The position numbers and the translations under genes are program-made. Below, piece after piece: positions 16,714-27,200 of a DNA stretch of 50,062 nt. Position 1 is the first letter of the stretch. Every line of letters starts with the position of its first letter. The notes beneath the pieces were generated by a model. It saw only the letters and a program-made list of their open reading frames with translations, did no database searches and was not told the origin of the DNA. The stretch lies in NCBI GenBank assembly GCA_026415355.1, contig JAOAHF010000004.1:77897-127958 (forward strand), written 5' to 3'. This DNA comes from Brevinematales bacterium. GTDB lineage: Bacteria > Spirochaetota > Brevinematia > DTOW01.

Positions 16714-17478
16714 CTACGATATCTTTGAGATAATAGATTTAAGTTTTTGGAAATCTTCTCTTATGAGAGGCAATTTATTCATCTCATCTCTCAACACTGC
16801 AGCAGGATGAAAAGTAGGTAAAAATATAATACCATCAATATCAAATATCTCACCTCTAACTTTGGTTATTTTCTCTTCACCTAGAACTGCCTTGAGTGAA
16901 GTACTACCCAATATTAAAACAACTTTGGGTTTTATAATTTCAAACTGCCTTCGTAAATAACCTCTACAAGCCAAAACTTCATCCTGTGCTGGAATTCTAT
17001 TATTAGGGGGCCTACATTTAACAACATTAGTTATATATACATTTGACCTCTTTATACCTATTTCCTCAAGTAACTTAGTCAAAAGTTGTCCTGCTCTACC
17101 AACAAATGGTTTACCTTGAATATCCTCTTCATACCCAGGAGCTTCTCCAATTATCATTAGTTTAGCATTATAATTCCCATCTCCTGGAACTGCTTTAGTT
17201 CTACCTTTATATAGGGGACATCTAGTACATCTAGTAACTTCTAATTCTAATTCCTTCATCATCTTTGTAATTTCTTCGCTAACATCATTCAAATGATCTT
17301 TCAGTCTCTTTTCAACCTTAATGTCTCCAGGCACTTCAGAATCTACATTAGAATATTCTTTATCTCTAAAAGCTTTGTATATACTCTTTTCAAACCTCTC
17401 CACTAATCTTGAATAAAAAGGTTCCCCATCAACCAAAGATCTTATATTTTCATACAACCTATCTAAATCTTCTTTCAT
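16714..17478 (-). CDS. type 4 (iron-sulfur) uracil-DNA glycosylase
   Basis: The enzyme removes uracil from DNA to start base-excision repair. From the ATG at 17478 the product has 254 residues: a helical N-terminal extension of about 80 residues, then the family 4 core with iron-sulfur cysteines in CTRCPLYKGR, VVKCRPPNN and LACRGYL, the active-site motif MIIGEAPGYEED with FVGRAGQLL, and the late HPAAVLRDE. Family 4 is common in thermophiles. An in-frame TTG at 17535 would add 19 residues, but a TTGCTA-18-GATAAT promoter sits within that stretch and no ribosome site precedes the TTG. The N-terminal extension is longer than in the shortest family members. Confidence 0.93.
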   Translation of the reverse strand: MKEDLDRLYENIRSLVDGEPFYSRLVERFEKSIYKAFRDKEYSNVDSEVPGDIKVEKRLKDHLNDVSEEITKMMKELELEVTRCTRCPLYKGRTKAVPGDGNYNAKLMIIGEAPGYEEDIQGKPFVGRAGQLLTKLLEEIGIKRSNVYITNVVKCRPPNNRIPAQDEVLACRGYLRRQFEIIKPKVVLILGSTSLKAVLGEEKITKVRGEIFDIDGIIFLPTFHPAAVLRDEMNKLPLIREDFQKLKSIISKIS

Positions 17479-17490
17479 ACAACTCAATAA

Positions 17491-17520
17491 ATTATCTCTA
17501 ACTAACTTAAATTTTAGCAA
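17491..17520 (-). promoter_or_regulatory. candidate promoter of the UDG gene
   Basis: On the minus strand, TTGCTA (17520-17515), an 18-base spacer and GATAAT (17496-17491) end 12 bases before the ATG at 17478. The match is moderate; the gene could also be read from the MFS transporter transcript. Confidence 0.4.
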
Positions 17521-17553
17521 ATAATTCGTTACCAATTCAACGAAAAATTCACA

Positions 17554-18735
17554 TTACGCTGATTTTCTGGAGGAAAGTACTATGTGTATCGTGACAACTA
17601 TAAGTGCCAAAATCTCCACAATAACTACAAACAAAATTACGAAAACCTTATTAACTTCGTAAAGGTAACCAACTAAAGAGTTTCCAATACCAAAACCTAC
17701 ACCAAGTAATGTATTGAATATACCATAAAACTTCCCTCTATCTGAAATCGATACACTATCGCCTATATATGCCCTTATGATTGTTTCATAAGCAGACATA
17801 ACCACACCCCAAATGCCAAGACCTATAAACAATAAAACAATATGATTAGAAAACCCAAATACTACTGTGAGTATTACCAAAACTGGAATAACTATCATCA
17901 CTTTAATTCCAACTTTATCGTATAACAATCCTATAGGCATAGCAACCAAAGCATCTAATATCATAACAAAAGAGTAAATCAGAGGCACAAAATTATCTGA
18001 TATTAATCCAACCTTAACCGAATGAAAACTTACTATAGGAAAGCCTACAAAACCCAAACTCGTAAATAGTATGAACCCTAAATACAAATAAACACTACTA
18101 CTTTTATTATTCAATATATCATTTTTATCCTCAGAAATCTTAGAGTCTATTTTACTAGCAAAGTTTTTAGCAACAACTAATAATACCATTACCACCACAA
18201 AAGGTACAAAAAGTAATAAGAAACCAATTTTATACCCTAATCCTAATGTAAGTAATAGATAAAAAAGTAATGGACCTAAAACTGCTCCTATTTGATCTGT
18301 CATTTCGTGTATTCCAAACGATAATCCTTTACCTATCCCTCTAGAGTAAATTGATATCAAAGTATCCCTTGAAGGGGTTCTTACTGCTTTACCTATTCTT
18401 TCAAGTACTATCAAAATACCAGCTAAAACCCAATAATCTGCTATCGCCAATAGAGGTATAGATACAATAGTAAAGTAACCGAGAAAAACAAATGTCCAAT
18501 ACTTTCTACTTCTATCAACAAGAACTCCTGCCACTATTCTCAAAACATATCCCAAAAATTCACCAAATCCAAATATAATCCCAACAGCAAAAGCATTAGC
18601 TCCAAGATACCCTAAGTAAGGCCCCATTATCCCTCTAGCAGTTTCATAAACTACATCTGCAAATAAACTTACAAGTCCTAGCAAAACTACAAACTTAATT
18701 GATGCAATCTTACTCTCATCCCCAAATTTCGACAT
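17554..18735 (-). CDS. MFS transporter
   Basis: The 393-residue protein has about 12 hydrophobic segments divided by a charged central loop (about residues 190-210: KNFASKIDSKISEDKND), the standard major facilitator layout. N-half motifs include FADVVYETARGIMGPYL and GVLVDRSRKYW, a version of the loop 2-3 signature, plus ERIGKAVRTPSRD. These resemble MFS proteins often annotated as drug or general permeases; the substrate is unknown. A TAGAAT box (18749-18744) ends 8 bases before the ATG with no ribosome site, again suggesting a leaderless transcript. It is divergent from the GH57 gene across 243 bases. Confidence 0.88.
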   Translation of the reverse strand: MSKFGDESKIASIKFVVLLGLVSLFADVVYETARGIMGPYLGYLGANAFAVGIIFGFGEFLGYVLRIVAGVLVDRSRKYWTFVFLGYFTIVSIPLLAIADYWVLAGILIVLERIGKAVRTPSRDTLISIYSRGIGKGLSFGIHEMTDQIGAVLGPLLFYLLLTLGLGYKIGFLLLFVPFVVVMVLLVVAKNFASKIDSKISEDKNDILNNKSSSVYLYLGFILFTSLGFVGFPIVSFHSVKVGLISDNFVPLIYSFVMILDALVAMPIGLLYDKVGIKVMIVIPVLVILTVVFGFSNHIVLLFIGLGIWGVVMSAYETIIRAYIGDSVSISDRGKFYGIFNTLLGVGFGIGNSLVGYLYEVNKVFVILFVVIVEILALIVVTIHIVLSSRKSA

Positions 18736-18841
18736 AGAGCTCTATTCTAAACAACCTAATGAGAAAAACTGAAATTAAAATACCTATTAGCCAGTTTAAT
18801 AATACAAACCTTTATAAAAGTTCAACCTACACATAAGTAGA

Positions 18842-18859
18842 TTGACTTACTAAAGTCAA
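18842..18859. promoter_or_regulatory. inverted repeat between MFS and GH57 genes
   Basis: TTGACTT-ACTA-AAGTCAA is a perfect 7-bp inverted repeat in the 243-base divergent gap, with further GTAGA/TCTAC pairing on the outside. It could be an operator or a stem-loop; nothing ties it to a known regulator. Confidence 0.3.
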
Positions 18860-18925
18860 CATATTCTACTAGCACACTCAAAATTCAATCAATTAAATTC
18901 AAATCTCGTTGAATATTAGAAACTA

Positions 18926-18954
18926 TTGAAAACACTCACTTATTCATTTAGGAT
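18926..18954 (+). promoter_or_regulatory. promoter of the GH57 gene
   Basis: TTGAAA (18926-18931), a 17-base spacer and TAGGAT (18949-18954) are followed by a leader containing AAGGAGG at about 18967-18973, 5 bases before the ATG. This gene therefore uses a standard ribosome site. Confidence 0.5.
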
Positions 18955-18978
18955 AAACTCGTAGAAAAGGAGGTAAAG

Positions 18979-20583
18979 ATGGCCAAGGGTTACTGGATAT
19001 TAGTTTTACATGCTCATTTACCTTTCGTTAGACATCCTGAATACACAGATTCGATGGAAGAGAGGTGGCTTTTTGAAGCAATGTCAGAAACATATATACC
19101 GCTCTTACAAGTTTATGAAAGGCTTTTAAATGAAGGGATTGACTTTAGAATAACGATGTCTATAACACCACCACTTGCAAATATGCTAGGAGACTCTCTA
19201 CTACAAGAGAGATACGAAAGACACATTCAAAAACTTGTTGAACTAGCCGAGAAAGAAGTACACAGAACAAGATGGCTACCCGAGTTTCACGAAACTGCGA
19301 AAATGTATTTACAGCACTTTAGAGATTGCCTAAACATCTTTTACAAGTACAATCGTAATCTACTAAATGGATTCAAGATGTTTCAAGATCTTGGTAAGCT
19401 AGAAATAATAACTTGCAGTGCTACTCACGGATATGCTCCCCTTATGGAGATTTATCCAAACGCTGTTAGAGCTCAATACCTTGTAGCAAAAAGAGACTAT
19501 GAAAGAGTATTTGGAAAATCTCCAAGAGGTATATGGAACGCAGAATGTGCTTACTATCCTGGACTCGAAGAAATTCTAAAAGAAGCAGGTATAAGGTTTT
19601 TCTTTGTCGATACTCACGGAATTCTATACGCTGATAAGAGACCAAAATACGGAGTATTTGCTCCGATGTACACTAGAAACGGTATAGCATATTTCGGAAG
19701 AGATCTAGAAACCTCCAAATCCGTATGGAGTGCTAAAGAAGGATATCCTGGAGATCCTTGGTATAGAGAATTTTATAGAGATCTAGGATATGATGCAGAC
19801 TACGACTACATAAGACCGTATATACACGAAAGTGGAATAAGATTAATGACAGGCATTAAGTATCACCGAATAACTGGATCAGATGTACCCCTTGATAGGA
19901 AAGAGCCTTATGATTATGGTAAGGCCATGGAAAGAGTATGGGAACATGCCAGTAACTTCATATTCAACAGACAAAAACAAATAGAATATTTGTCATCAAT
20001 AATGGATAGAGAACCTCTTATAGTTTCAATGTATGATGCAGAACTATTCGGACATTGGTGGTTCGAAGGACCTCAATTTATATACGCCGTCGCAAAAAAA
20101 TGTTGGGAATCAAGAAACTGGGATACTCAAGTAGAGATGATAACACCAGTTGAGTACTTACAAAAGTATCCTAAAAACCAAGTAGCAACACCTCCTATGT
20201 GTAGCTGGGGTTACAAAGGATATAATGAATTCTGGCTATCAGGGCCAAACGATTGGATATACAGACATCTACACAAGGCAGACGAAAAAATGATAGAATT
20301 AGCAAATAAATTCAAAAATACTCAAGATAAACTAATAGAAAGAGCACTAAATCAAATGGCAAGAGAATTACTACTAGCTCAATCTTCAGATTGGGCTTTT
20401 ATAATGAGAACAGGAACTACAGTTGAATATGCAGTAAAAAGAACTAAAGATCATATCAATAGACTCTACAAGATCTACGATATGGTTCAATCGGGACACA
20501 TCGATATAGAATGGCTAAAGTATATCGAATACCTCGATAACATATTCCCAGAAATTGACTTCAGATATTATGCAGATAAGTAG
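18979..20583 (+). CDS. GH57 1,4-alpha-glucan branching enzyme
   Basis: The enzyme introduces alpha-1,6 branches into glycogen-like glucans. The 534-residue product matches GH57 branching enzymes such as the Thermococcus TK1436 type in length and motifs: HAHLPFVRHPEY at the start, GIWNAECAYYPGLEE containing the presumed catalytic glutamate, YDAELFGHWWFEGP containing the presumed acid/base aspartate, and a C-terminal helical region (DUF1957-like) with SSDWAFIMRTGT. A strong AAGGAGG ribosome site precedes the ATG. No glgA, glgC or glgP is nearby. GH57 branching enzymes are frequent in thermophiles and some spirochaetes. It converges on argD. Confidence 0.93.
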   Translation: MAKGYWILVLHAHLPFVRHPEYTDSMEERWLFEAMSETYIPLLQVYERLLNEGIDFRITMSITPPLANMLGDSLLQERYERHIQKLVELAEKEVHRTRWLPEFHETAKMYLQHFRDCLNIFYKYNRNLLNGFKMFQDLGKLEIITCSATHGYAPLMEIYPNAVRAQYLVAKRDYERVFGKSPRGIWNAECAYYPGLEEILKEAGIRFFFVDTHGILYADKRPKYGVFAPMYTRNGIAYFGRDLETSKSVWSAKEGYPGDPWYREFYRDLGYDADYDYIRPYIHESGIRLMTGIKYHRITGSDVPLDRKEPYDYGKAMERVWEHASNFIFNRQKQIEYLSSIMDREPLIVSMYDAELFGHWWFEGPQFIYAVAKKCWESRNWDTQVEMITPVEYLQKYPKNQVATPPMCSWGYKGYNEFWLSGPNDWIYRHLHKADEKMIELANKFKNTQDKLIERALNQMARELLLAQSSDWAFIMRTGTTVEYAVKRTKDHINRLYKIYDMVQSGHIDIEWLKYIEYLDNIFPEIDFRYYADK

Positions 20584-20740
20584 CTATTTACTATAAATTA
20601 CTAAATAGAAACTAAATTTTACTACTCAAACCTAAATATTTTGGCAACTAACAGGTTCAGCAAAAATTCAGGCATTGAGTTACAGATAAACGTTGTTGAT
20701 TGGATTAAAAATCCAATGCAATACCACAAACCATCCAAAG

Positions 20741-21934
20741 CTAATAAGAACTTATAACCTTTTTGAATGCTTTTAAAAAGGTTTCTATTTCTTTATCCTT
20801 CACTATCAAAGGTGGAAGAAGTCTCAACGTGTTTTCTCCTGACTTTAATGTTAAGACTCCCTCATTCATAAGAGAGCCTATTACATCCATAACTTTTACT
20901 CTATCATCAAATTCAATTCCCACCATAAATCCCTTTCCTCTCACATCTTTTATAAATTCATATCTCTGTTTAAATTCATTCAATTCCTTGAATAAAGCAA
21001 AACTAATCTTTTCTACACATTTCAGAATATCCGTTTCTTTGAGAAGTTTCACAACAGTATATGCTACTGAAGTAGCAAGTTGATTACCACCCATAGTCGA
21101 TGCATGCATACCTGCCTCACATACCTCGAAATATTTCCTTTTGAGAATAGTTGCTCCGATAGGAATCCCTCCCCCCAAAGCTTTTGAAAGAGTTATCATA
21201 TCAGGCTCTATATCATAATTTTGATATCCAAAATATTTGCCTGTCCTACCTATACCAGTTTGAACTTCATCAAAAATAATAAGTGCATTATACTTTTGAC
21301 TTAGCTCTTTAACTTTTTCAACAAATTCATTGCTTAAAGGTCTAACTCCACCTTCACCCTGTATCGCTTCCAGCATTATAGCACACACATCTTCATTGAA
21401 TTTCCTTTCTAAATCTTTCACATCGTTATACTCTACATACTCAAACCCACTAGGCAAAGGTTCTAGATTTTTCTGATACTTTCTCTGTCCTGTTGCTGTA
21501 ATAGCACCTAGAGTCCTACCATGAAATGAACCAGTTAGAGACAAGATAATGTACTTACTTTTTGATATCTTTTTACCATAAAATCTAGAAATTTTTATAG
21601 CTGTCTCATTCGCCTCGGCACCACTATTTGAGAAAAACACACCTCCATCAAAACTTATTTCAACTAAAGACTTAGCAAGTCTAACTCTCTCTTCAGAGTA
21701 GTAAAGGTTTGAAGTTGACATTAACTTTTTTGATTGCTTTATAATAGTTTCGACTATCTCTTTTTTGGTATGCCCGAAATTTAAAACCCCTATTCCAGAC
21801 GTGAAGTCTAAGTATTTCTTGTTATCGTAAGACCAAAGATAACTTCCATACCCCTTCTTAAATCCAATATTAAACCTGTTATAGAAAGGTAATATATACT
21901 GTTTATCAAGAGAAACTATTTGATCAAAATTCAT
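20741..21934 (-). CDS. argD: acetylornithine/class III aminotransferase
   Basis: The 397-residue PLP enzyme belongs to class III. It has LDFTSGIGVLNFGH, the phosphate-binding FFSNSGAEANETAIK, GSFHGRTLGAITATGQ, the aspartate motif IIFDEVQTGIGRTG and the Schiff-base lysine in TLSKALGGGIPIGA. The compact N-terminus and the ArgD-like GEGGVRP fit acetylornithine aminotransferase of arginine synthesis; ornithine, GABA or succinylornithine aminotransferase cannot be excluded, and no other arg gene is adjacent. A promoter (TTGAAT-18-TAAAAT) occupies the 42-base gap after the glycosyltransferase stop, with 9 bases between -10 and ATG and no ribosome site. Confidence 0.85.
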   Translation of the reverse strand: MNFDQIVSLDKQYILPFYNRFNIGFKKGYGSYLWSYDNKKYLDFTSGIGVLNFGHTKKEIVETIIKQSKKLMSTSNLYYSEERVRLAKSLVEISFDGGVFFSNSGAEANETAIKISRFYGKKISKSKYIILSLTGSFHGRTLGAITATGQRKYQKNLEPLPSGFEYVEYNDVKDLERKFNEDVCAIMLEAIQGEGGVRPLSNEFVEKVKELSQKYNALIIFDEVQTGIGRTGKYFGYQNYDIEPDMITLSKALGGGIPIGATILKRKYFEVCEAGMHASTMGGNQLATSVAYTVVKLLKETDILKCVEKISFALFKELNEFKQRYEFIKDVRGKGFMVGIEFDDRVKVMDVIGSLMNEGVLTLKSGENTLRLLPPLIVKDKEIETFLKAFKKVISSY

Positions 21935-21943
21935 AGATTACTT

Positions 21944-21973
21944 ATTTTAAGTGCTAATAACCATATAATTCAA
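21944..21973 (-). promoter_or_regulatory. promoter of argD in a 42-base intergenic gap
   Basis: On the minus strand, TTGAAT (21973-21968), an 18-base spacer and TAAAAT (21949-21944) end 9 bases before the ATG at 21934. The whole promoter fits between the upstream stop and this start. Confidence 0.6.
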
Positions 21974-21976
21974 AAA

Positions 21977-23503
21977 CTATTTCGAATAAAACATACCAGC
22001 AAATCCCCATACTAATCCAAATACAGCCAAAACAAGAGAAAAAAATAAAAATACAGGGAAAACAAAAATATATCCAAAACCTGACAAAATGACTTTAAAG
22101 AGCAAATAAAAACCAAAAAAAACAAAAAATGGAATCGCAGTCCACCAAACATTAAAAAATATTCCAAGCAATCCTAACCATAAAACCAATAAAAATATTC
22201 CTCTATATAATACACCAGAAAAGTTACCCGTTTTTACTAGAATAATTATTCTATCCACAAAATCTCTAAGTAAACTCCTTTCAGACATTTCTACTTCGTA
22301 ACTCCAATCTGAAACTAACAAAATTGAGTTGTATTTTCTCCTTATGCCAAGTATAATATTTCTTTCATCATTGAAATCCACACCAATATCCAGAAGATAC
22401 TTAAAAACTTTACCACTAACACATAAAAAGTTTGATAGCGGAATGGGAATAATCTTAGGTGTAACTACCTTGTATTTGAGATTAAAAATAGGTTGTAATA
22501 TTACTGAATTAAGTATATGACTTTTCAAATGATCTTTAAAGCGTTTGGATTTGACAACATAAGTACCATTTATTATTTCAATCCTGTAAGAACTTATAAT
22601 GGAAGTTAAGATACTAATATCTACTTTTTTACCTATATTGTATTTTCTAAGTATCACAAAATCATTATCTGCTAAATCATTAATCTTCTTATCTTGACAG
22701 TTTATACCTTCTAGTGTACTTCTGTCCTTCATGAAATAGAAGTTGTATAAATGTGATTTTGCTATGAATACTGGTCTATCATAGTATTGAAGTATTTTGA
22801 GCCTGTAGAATATAGCAATAGTATCAATAAAACTAGATATTAAAACTCTTGGACTTATAAAACCAGAACCATGATAGTTTATTTTGACAGGTATTGATTT
22901 AATAGCAAAGTTATACCTGTGCGCTATAAGTAAGAGTTCTAAATCAAAAGCAAATCTCTTAATAACCATCCTACTCAAACAAATTTCAAGAACTTGTCTA
23001 CTGAATAGCTTAAGCCCTGTTTGAGTATCTCTGAAAGGTAATCCAAATAAGACTTTAGATATTCCATAGAACAATAAACTAACTATTTTTCTCAAAATAG
23101 GATATTCAATCTGAGATCCTTTTTCAAATTTCGATGTTATAACAACATCAAAACCATTATTGTATTCATCTATAAGATTTTCTATTTGATCTGGAGGTAT
23201 ATCAAGGTCAGAGTCAATTAGAACTACAACATCACCAGTAGAATTAAAGAAACCGTTTTTTAAAGCAAATCCCTTACCCTGATTAAACGAATTTTGAACT
23301 ATTACAATTTTTTCATTACCAGAAAAGTTTTTCTGAAGCAAATCAAAAGTATTATCAAGAGATCCATCATCAACAACAACTATCTCGTAGTCATCTACTA
23401 AACCTCTTGACACGTAGGATAATAGAACTTCTTCTACTTTCTTAGTATTCTCAACGATAAACTTTTCTCCGTTATAAACAGGCATGACAACAGATAGTTT
23501 CAT
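21977..23503 (-). CDS. GT2 glycosyltransferase with C-terminal membrane segments
   Basis: The N-terminal part (about residues 1-230) is a GT2 domain of the dolichyl-phosphate-mannose-synthase type: LSVVMPVYNGEKFI, EIVVVDDGSLDNT, NQGKGFALKNG, the metal-binding IDSDLDIPP and the RDTQTGLKLFSR loop. It probably uses a nucleotide sugar to glycosylate a polyprenyl phosphate or lipid. Residues about 240-420 form a second domain I do not recognise, and the last 90 residues contain three or four membrane helices. At 508 residues it is longer than simple Dpm1 proteins. The ATG at 23503 has TAAGG upstream and lies 5 bases after the fliO stop, so the two genes are probably co-transcribed; an upstream TTG (23518) would overlap fliO. 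Confidence 0.85.
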   Translation of the reverse strand: MKLSVVMPVYNGEKFIVENTKKVEEVLLSYVSRGLVDDYEIVVVDDGSLDNTFDLLQKNFSGNEKIVIVQNSFNQGKGFALKNGFFNSTGDVVVLIDSDLDIPPDQIENLIDEYNNGFDVVITSKFEKGSQIEYPILRKIVSLLFYGISKVLFGLPFRDTQTGLKLFSRQVLEICLSRMVIKRFAFDLELLLIAHRYNFAIKSIPVKINYHGSGFISPRVLISSFIDTIAIFYRLKILQYYDRPVFIAKSHLYNFYFMKDRSTLEGINCQDKKINDLADNDFVILRKYNIGKKVDISILTSIISSYRIEIINGTYVVKSKRFKDHLKSHILNSVILQPIFNLKYKVVTPKIIPIPLSNFLCVSGKVFKYLLDIGVDFNDERNIILGIRRKYNSILLVSDWSYEVEMSERSLLRDFVDRIIILVKTGNFSGVLYRGIFLLVLWLGLLGIFFNVWWTAIPFFVFFGFYLLFKVILSGFGYIFVFPVFLFFSLVLAVFGLVWGFAGMFYSK

Positions 23504-23508
23504 ATACC

Positions 23509-24090
23509 TTATTCCCAATTTTTTATTCTATCTTTCTGATTCTTGATGAAGCTTATCCTATCATCAGTAGTCTTAGTATCTTCCTTCTTCTTCTTAAATA
23601 GAGAGACAATAGTATCTAAAAAATCCTCCTTTACACTACTTGCTTGCTTACTTTTTTCTAAATTTAGGATGTTTACAAGCTCTTTATCTTCTATTTTAGT
23701 AATCAAATTCAATCCCCTTTCTCCAGATGACATAACGTAATAATCTTTACCTATCCTTATTATGTATATCGCAACACCTTGCGAAATACCTTTAGAAGCC
23801 ATTATTTCAATTACTCCAAAATCATCAACTGGGCTTCCTGTCGCTTTCTTTAAAAATCTCAGAGAAACATAAACTATTGCTATAACTATAGCAAGCGTAA
23901 GCAAAATATTCAGAATATCAACTATAACCCACCAAAAGCTTCGACCACCTTCCTCTTCTTGTTTGTAAAATCTGTCAAGAAATCCTCCATTAGTGTTTGT
24001 TTCTTGAGCAAAAACAAAACTGAAAACAGATGATACAATAAAAATTAAAATAAGCAACCTGAAAATCCAAACATTACATCTACTGTTCAT
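23509..24090 (-). CDS. fliO: FliO-like flagellar biosynthesis protein
   Basis: The 193-residue product has a signal-like N-terminus (about residues 9-29), a short periplasmic segment, a transmembrane helix (about 55-75) and a cytoplasmic domain with EIMASKGISQGVAIYIIRIG and MSSGERGLNLITKI. This is the pattern of FliO/FliZ, which helps assemble the FliP-FliQ-FliR core of the flagellar export gate. The lysine-rich tail (FKKKKEDTKTT) is not conserved. The gene is usually next to fliP; here it precedes a glycosyltransferase gene. TATAAT ends 6 bases before the ATG and no ribosome site is present. Identification rests on domain layout and is not certain. Confidence 0.65.
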   Translation of the reverse strand: MNSRCNVWIFRLLILIFIVSSVFSFVFAQETNTNGGFLDRFYKQEEEGGRSFWWVIVDILNILLTLAIVIAIVYVSLRFLKKATGSPVDDFGVIEIMASKGISQGVAIYIIRIGKDYYVMSSGERGLNLITKIEDKELVNILNLEKSKQASSVKEDFLDTIVSLFKKKKEDTKTTDDRISFIKNQKDRIKNWE

Positions 24091-24096
24091 AATGGC

Positions 24097-24102
24097 ATTA
24101 TA
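24097..24102 (-). promoter_or_regulatory. -10 box directly before the fliO-like gene
   Basis: On the minus strand TATAAT (24102-24097) ends 6 bases before the ATG at 24090, so transcription should begin at the start codon. No clear -35 box is seen at standard distance. Confidence 0.5.
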
Positions 24103-24214
24103 AAGAATGACAATATAACATTTCTATATAGTAGCACCAAATCAAGACTATACTTAAGTAATTGCAAGAAAGATTATACATTTTTGAAAATTACTTTATG
24201 TTTGGGAGGGGAAA

Positions 24215-27200
24215 ATGTTTGAAACAATAATCTATGTTTTAGTATCTGCTATAACCGCAATCGTGACTTCTTTTATTATAAGAAGTAGAGATAAAAATCT
24301 CTCAAACTTTGAAAAACTCAAGAAATTTACAGAAAAGCAAATCAACGAGTTTGAATCTTTTTTGAGAGAGAAAGAAAAATCACTAGAAGATCTGGTAGTC
24401 AGATTAGAGTCAAATTTAACCATTGGTAAGAACCTTGTGTTTACCATAAACGAAAAAATTAATGAAATAAGAGGAGGAGATAGCGAAATATCTGAAGCAC
24501 TAAAAAGAATAAATGAAACCAAAAAAGAGATAAAAGAAATAATCTTATCCGTAGAGAGCATAAAAGAAGATTTTCAAAAGTTCAAAAACGAGTCAAAAGA
24601 ATCTTCAAAAGTAATACAAGAATTTAAAAACGTTTTATCAAAAGTTAACGAAACAAAATCTCAGATCGACAAAGAAATGAAAAATCTCGAGATACAGGTT
24701 CTAGAATCAGAAAAGAACGTTGATAAAGTCATGAGTAAATTAGATTCCTTGGAATCATCTTTAAACAACTTTTACGGAGATTTTGAAAATAAAGTTAAAA
24801 CAATAGAAAATAAATTAAATGACAGAGTAAGAGAAGTTAGTAACTTTACTAATACGCTAGAAGCAAAAATTGATAGAGATTTAGACAATATTCTTGCCGA
24901 AATAGATTCTAACTTCAATAAAGTCAAACAATCAATAAATAACAAGATTCTTGAAATATCAAACAACTACCAAACTCAGATATCAAAAGACCTTGAACAA
25001 AAATATATCGAGATAAAAGAGTATGCCGAGGAAAAATTGAATAAAAACTTTTCTGACATCGACAACTTAGCAAAAAGGGTAAAACAACTGGAAGATACAA
25101 CCAACAAGTCTATAAGTGAAATTGGTTCACTAATAAACAATGCTGCTGATAAGTTTAATAATATATCTAGCAGCCTAAAAGAATTCTCAGAACTACTAAA
25201 TGAAACAATAAAAACTAAAAACGTTGAAATTTCAAACTTACAAAATTCACTCAATCTTATAGACAACTCTCTCAAGGAGTTCAACGATAGACTTAAAACA
25301 CTAGACATAGATTTTTCTAAAATCAAACAAGAAATTGAAAATACAAAAGATTATTACATGGAAATGATAATATCTGAATTTAACAAAGTTAAATCTGTAC
25401 TAACTTCTGGAATAGAAGATAAGGTTCAATCTCTTATAAAGGAAGTGAATAATAGAGTTGACGCCAACATATCAGAAAAATTAAGAATACTTGAAAACCT
25501 ATTCACTATAAAACAAGAAGAACTTTTTAATAGGTTTAAAGATAACTTCGAATCCATAAGAAACAGCATGAGTAGAGAAATAAACGATTACATAAAAAAT
25601 TTCGACTTGCAAATAGATTCAATAAAAAGCGAATTTATAAACGACATAAATAAACTTGACAGACAGTTTTCAGAAAAGTTTGAAACAATATCTTCACTCG
25701 AAGGTAAAATGAGTCTACTAAAGGATGAAATATCAATTATTGAAGGAAACATAAAGAAATTCAATGAAAACATCTCATTATTACTAAAAGAAAGCCAAGA
25801 AAAAGACAAAGAGCTTAGAGAACTATATGTTAATCTATCAAATGACTTAATGAACCGAATAAATGAGTTATCCCAAGATGTTGATATGAGAATCAAAGTT
25901 GTCATAGATAGAATTGAAAAAGAAATAAATCAGGCAAAAGAAAAGTTTAACCAGAACCTAAACAGCGTATATGAAAAATTTGTAGAAGATATGAGAACAA
26001 ACGTGGCAGAACATGTTGACAACTTGAAGCTATCTTTCAATAATACGTCTGACATAATGCTAAATAGAGTAAGAACAGAAATAGAAAATATCGATAAAAA
26101 GATAGCTGACACAAACAACAATATCGCTCAAATTTCAAATGAAATATCAGAAAGACAAAATGAAATAACCTTAGTTAACGATAAACTCAACAAAATTTCC
26201 GAAACGATAAACAACCTTGTTGAAGGATTTGATAAAAGGATTAATGAAGAAAAAGATGATATTAGAAAAACCGTAGAAAGATTTAACCAAAAAGTCCTTG
26301 AAATATTTTCTTCAGTTGAGAATAAGTTTGAGAACGTAAAGAAAGAATTAGATGAACTATACAAACGCGAAACAGACAGATTCCAGGAAACTATCAACAA
26401 CTATGATAGAAAATTCCTAGAAATACTATCAAAGCTAGAGAACGATACAATCAAAGGATTTGATAAAATAAAAGATGAATACTCAAAAATGCTAAACGAT
26501 TATATAAATAACAAGAATAATTACATATCAGAAGAGATTGAGAAGATAATTAAGAAATCTGCCAAGGATTATGAGGTAAATATATACAATCTCAAGAACA
26601 GGTTTGATAATTTCTTAAATGAATTACAGTCAGAATATGCATCAATGAAAGAAACTGTAAAGAACTATTTATCCAGTTTAGGTGAGACAAAGAAACAAAT
26701 ACTTCAAGATTACGGAAATTTTGAAAACGATCTTAAATCAAAATACAAAGAAATGGAAAATAGATTTATTGAATTATATACATCTAGGTTAAGTGCTTTG
26801 AAAGAGAAGTTTGAAGATACAGTCAAAAAACTAGAAGAAGACCATAAATCCTTCAAAGAAGCATTGAAAAATACCTATTCTTCAGACATCAATCAGTTCA
26901 TAGAATCTTCAAAGAAGAATTTCGATAACAATATTAATCAGTTAACTAATACTGTAAAATCCCAGATTGAAAAAATCAACGAGATCATAGCATCGTTAGG
27001 TAATAAATACAAAGAAACTGAAACATACATAAATAACAGTTTTGAAGCCCTAGATAACAAAATATCTGAAATAGTAAAAGACACAAGTACTAAAGTCAGC
27101 GATATTTTAAACGCACTTCAATCAAAGTACAGAGAAAGTGAGACTAGCATATTAGTTAACTTAAACAACCTAGAAAACAAAGTATCTAACACTGTCAAAG

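Noticed and set aside
20699-20717. Hairpin ATTGGATT-AAA-AATCCAAT between the GH57 and argD genes
   Set aside because: The 8-bp stem is A/T-rich and has no U tract on either strand, so I did not call it a terminator.
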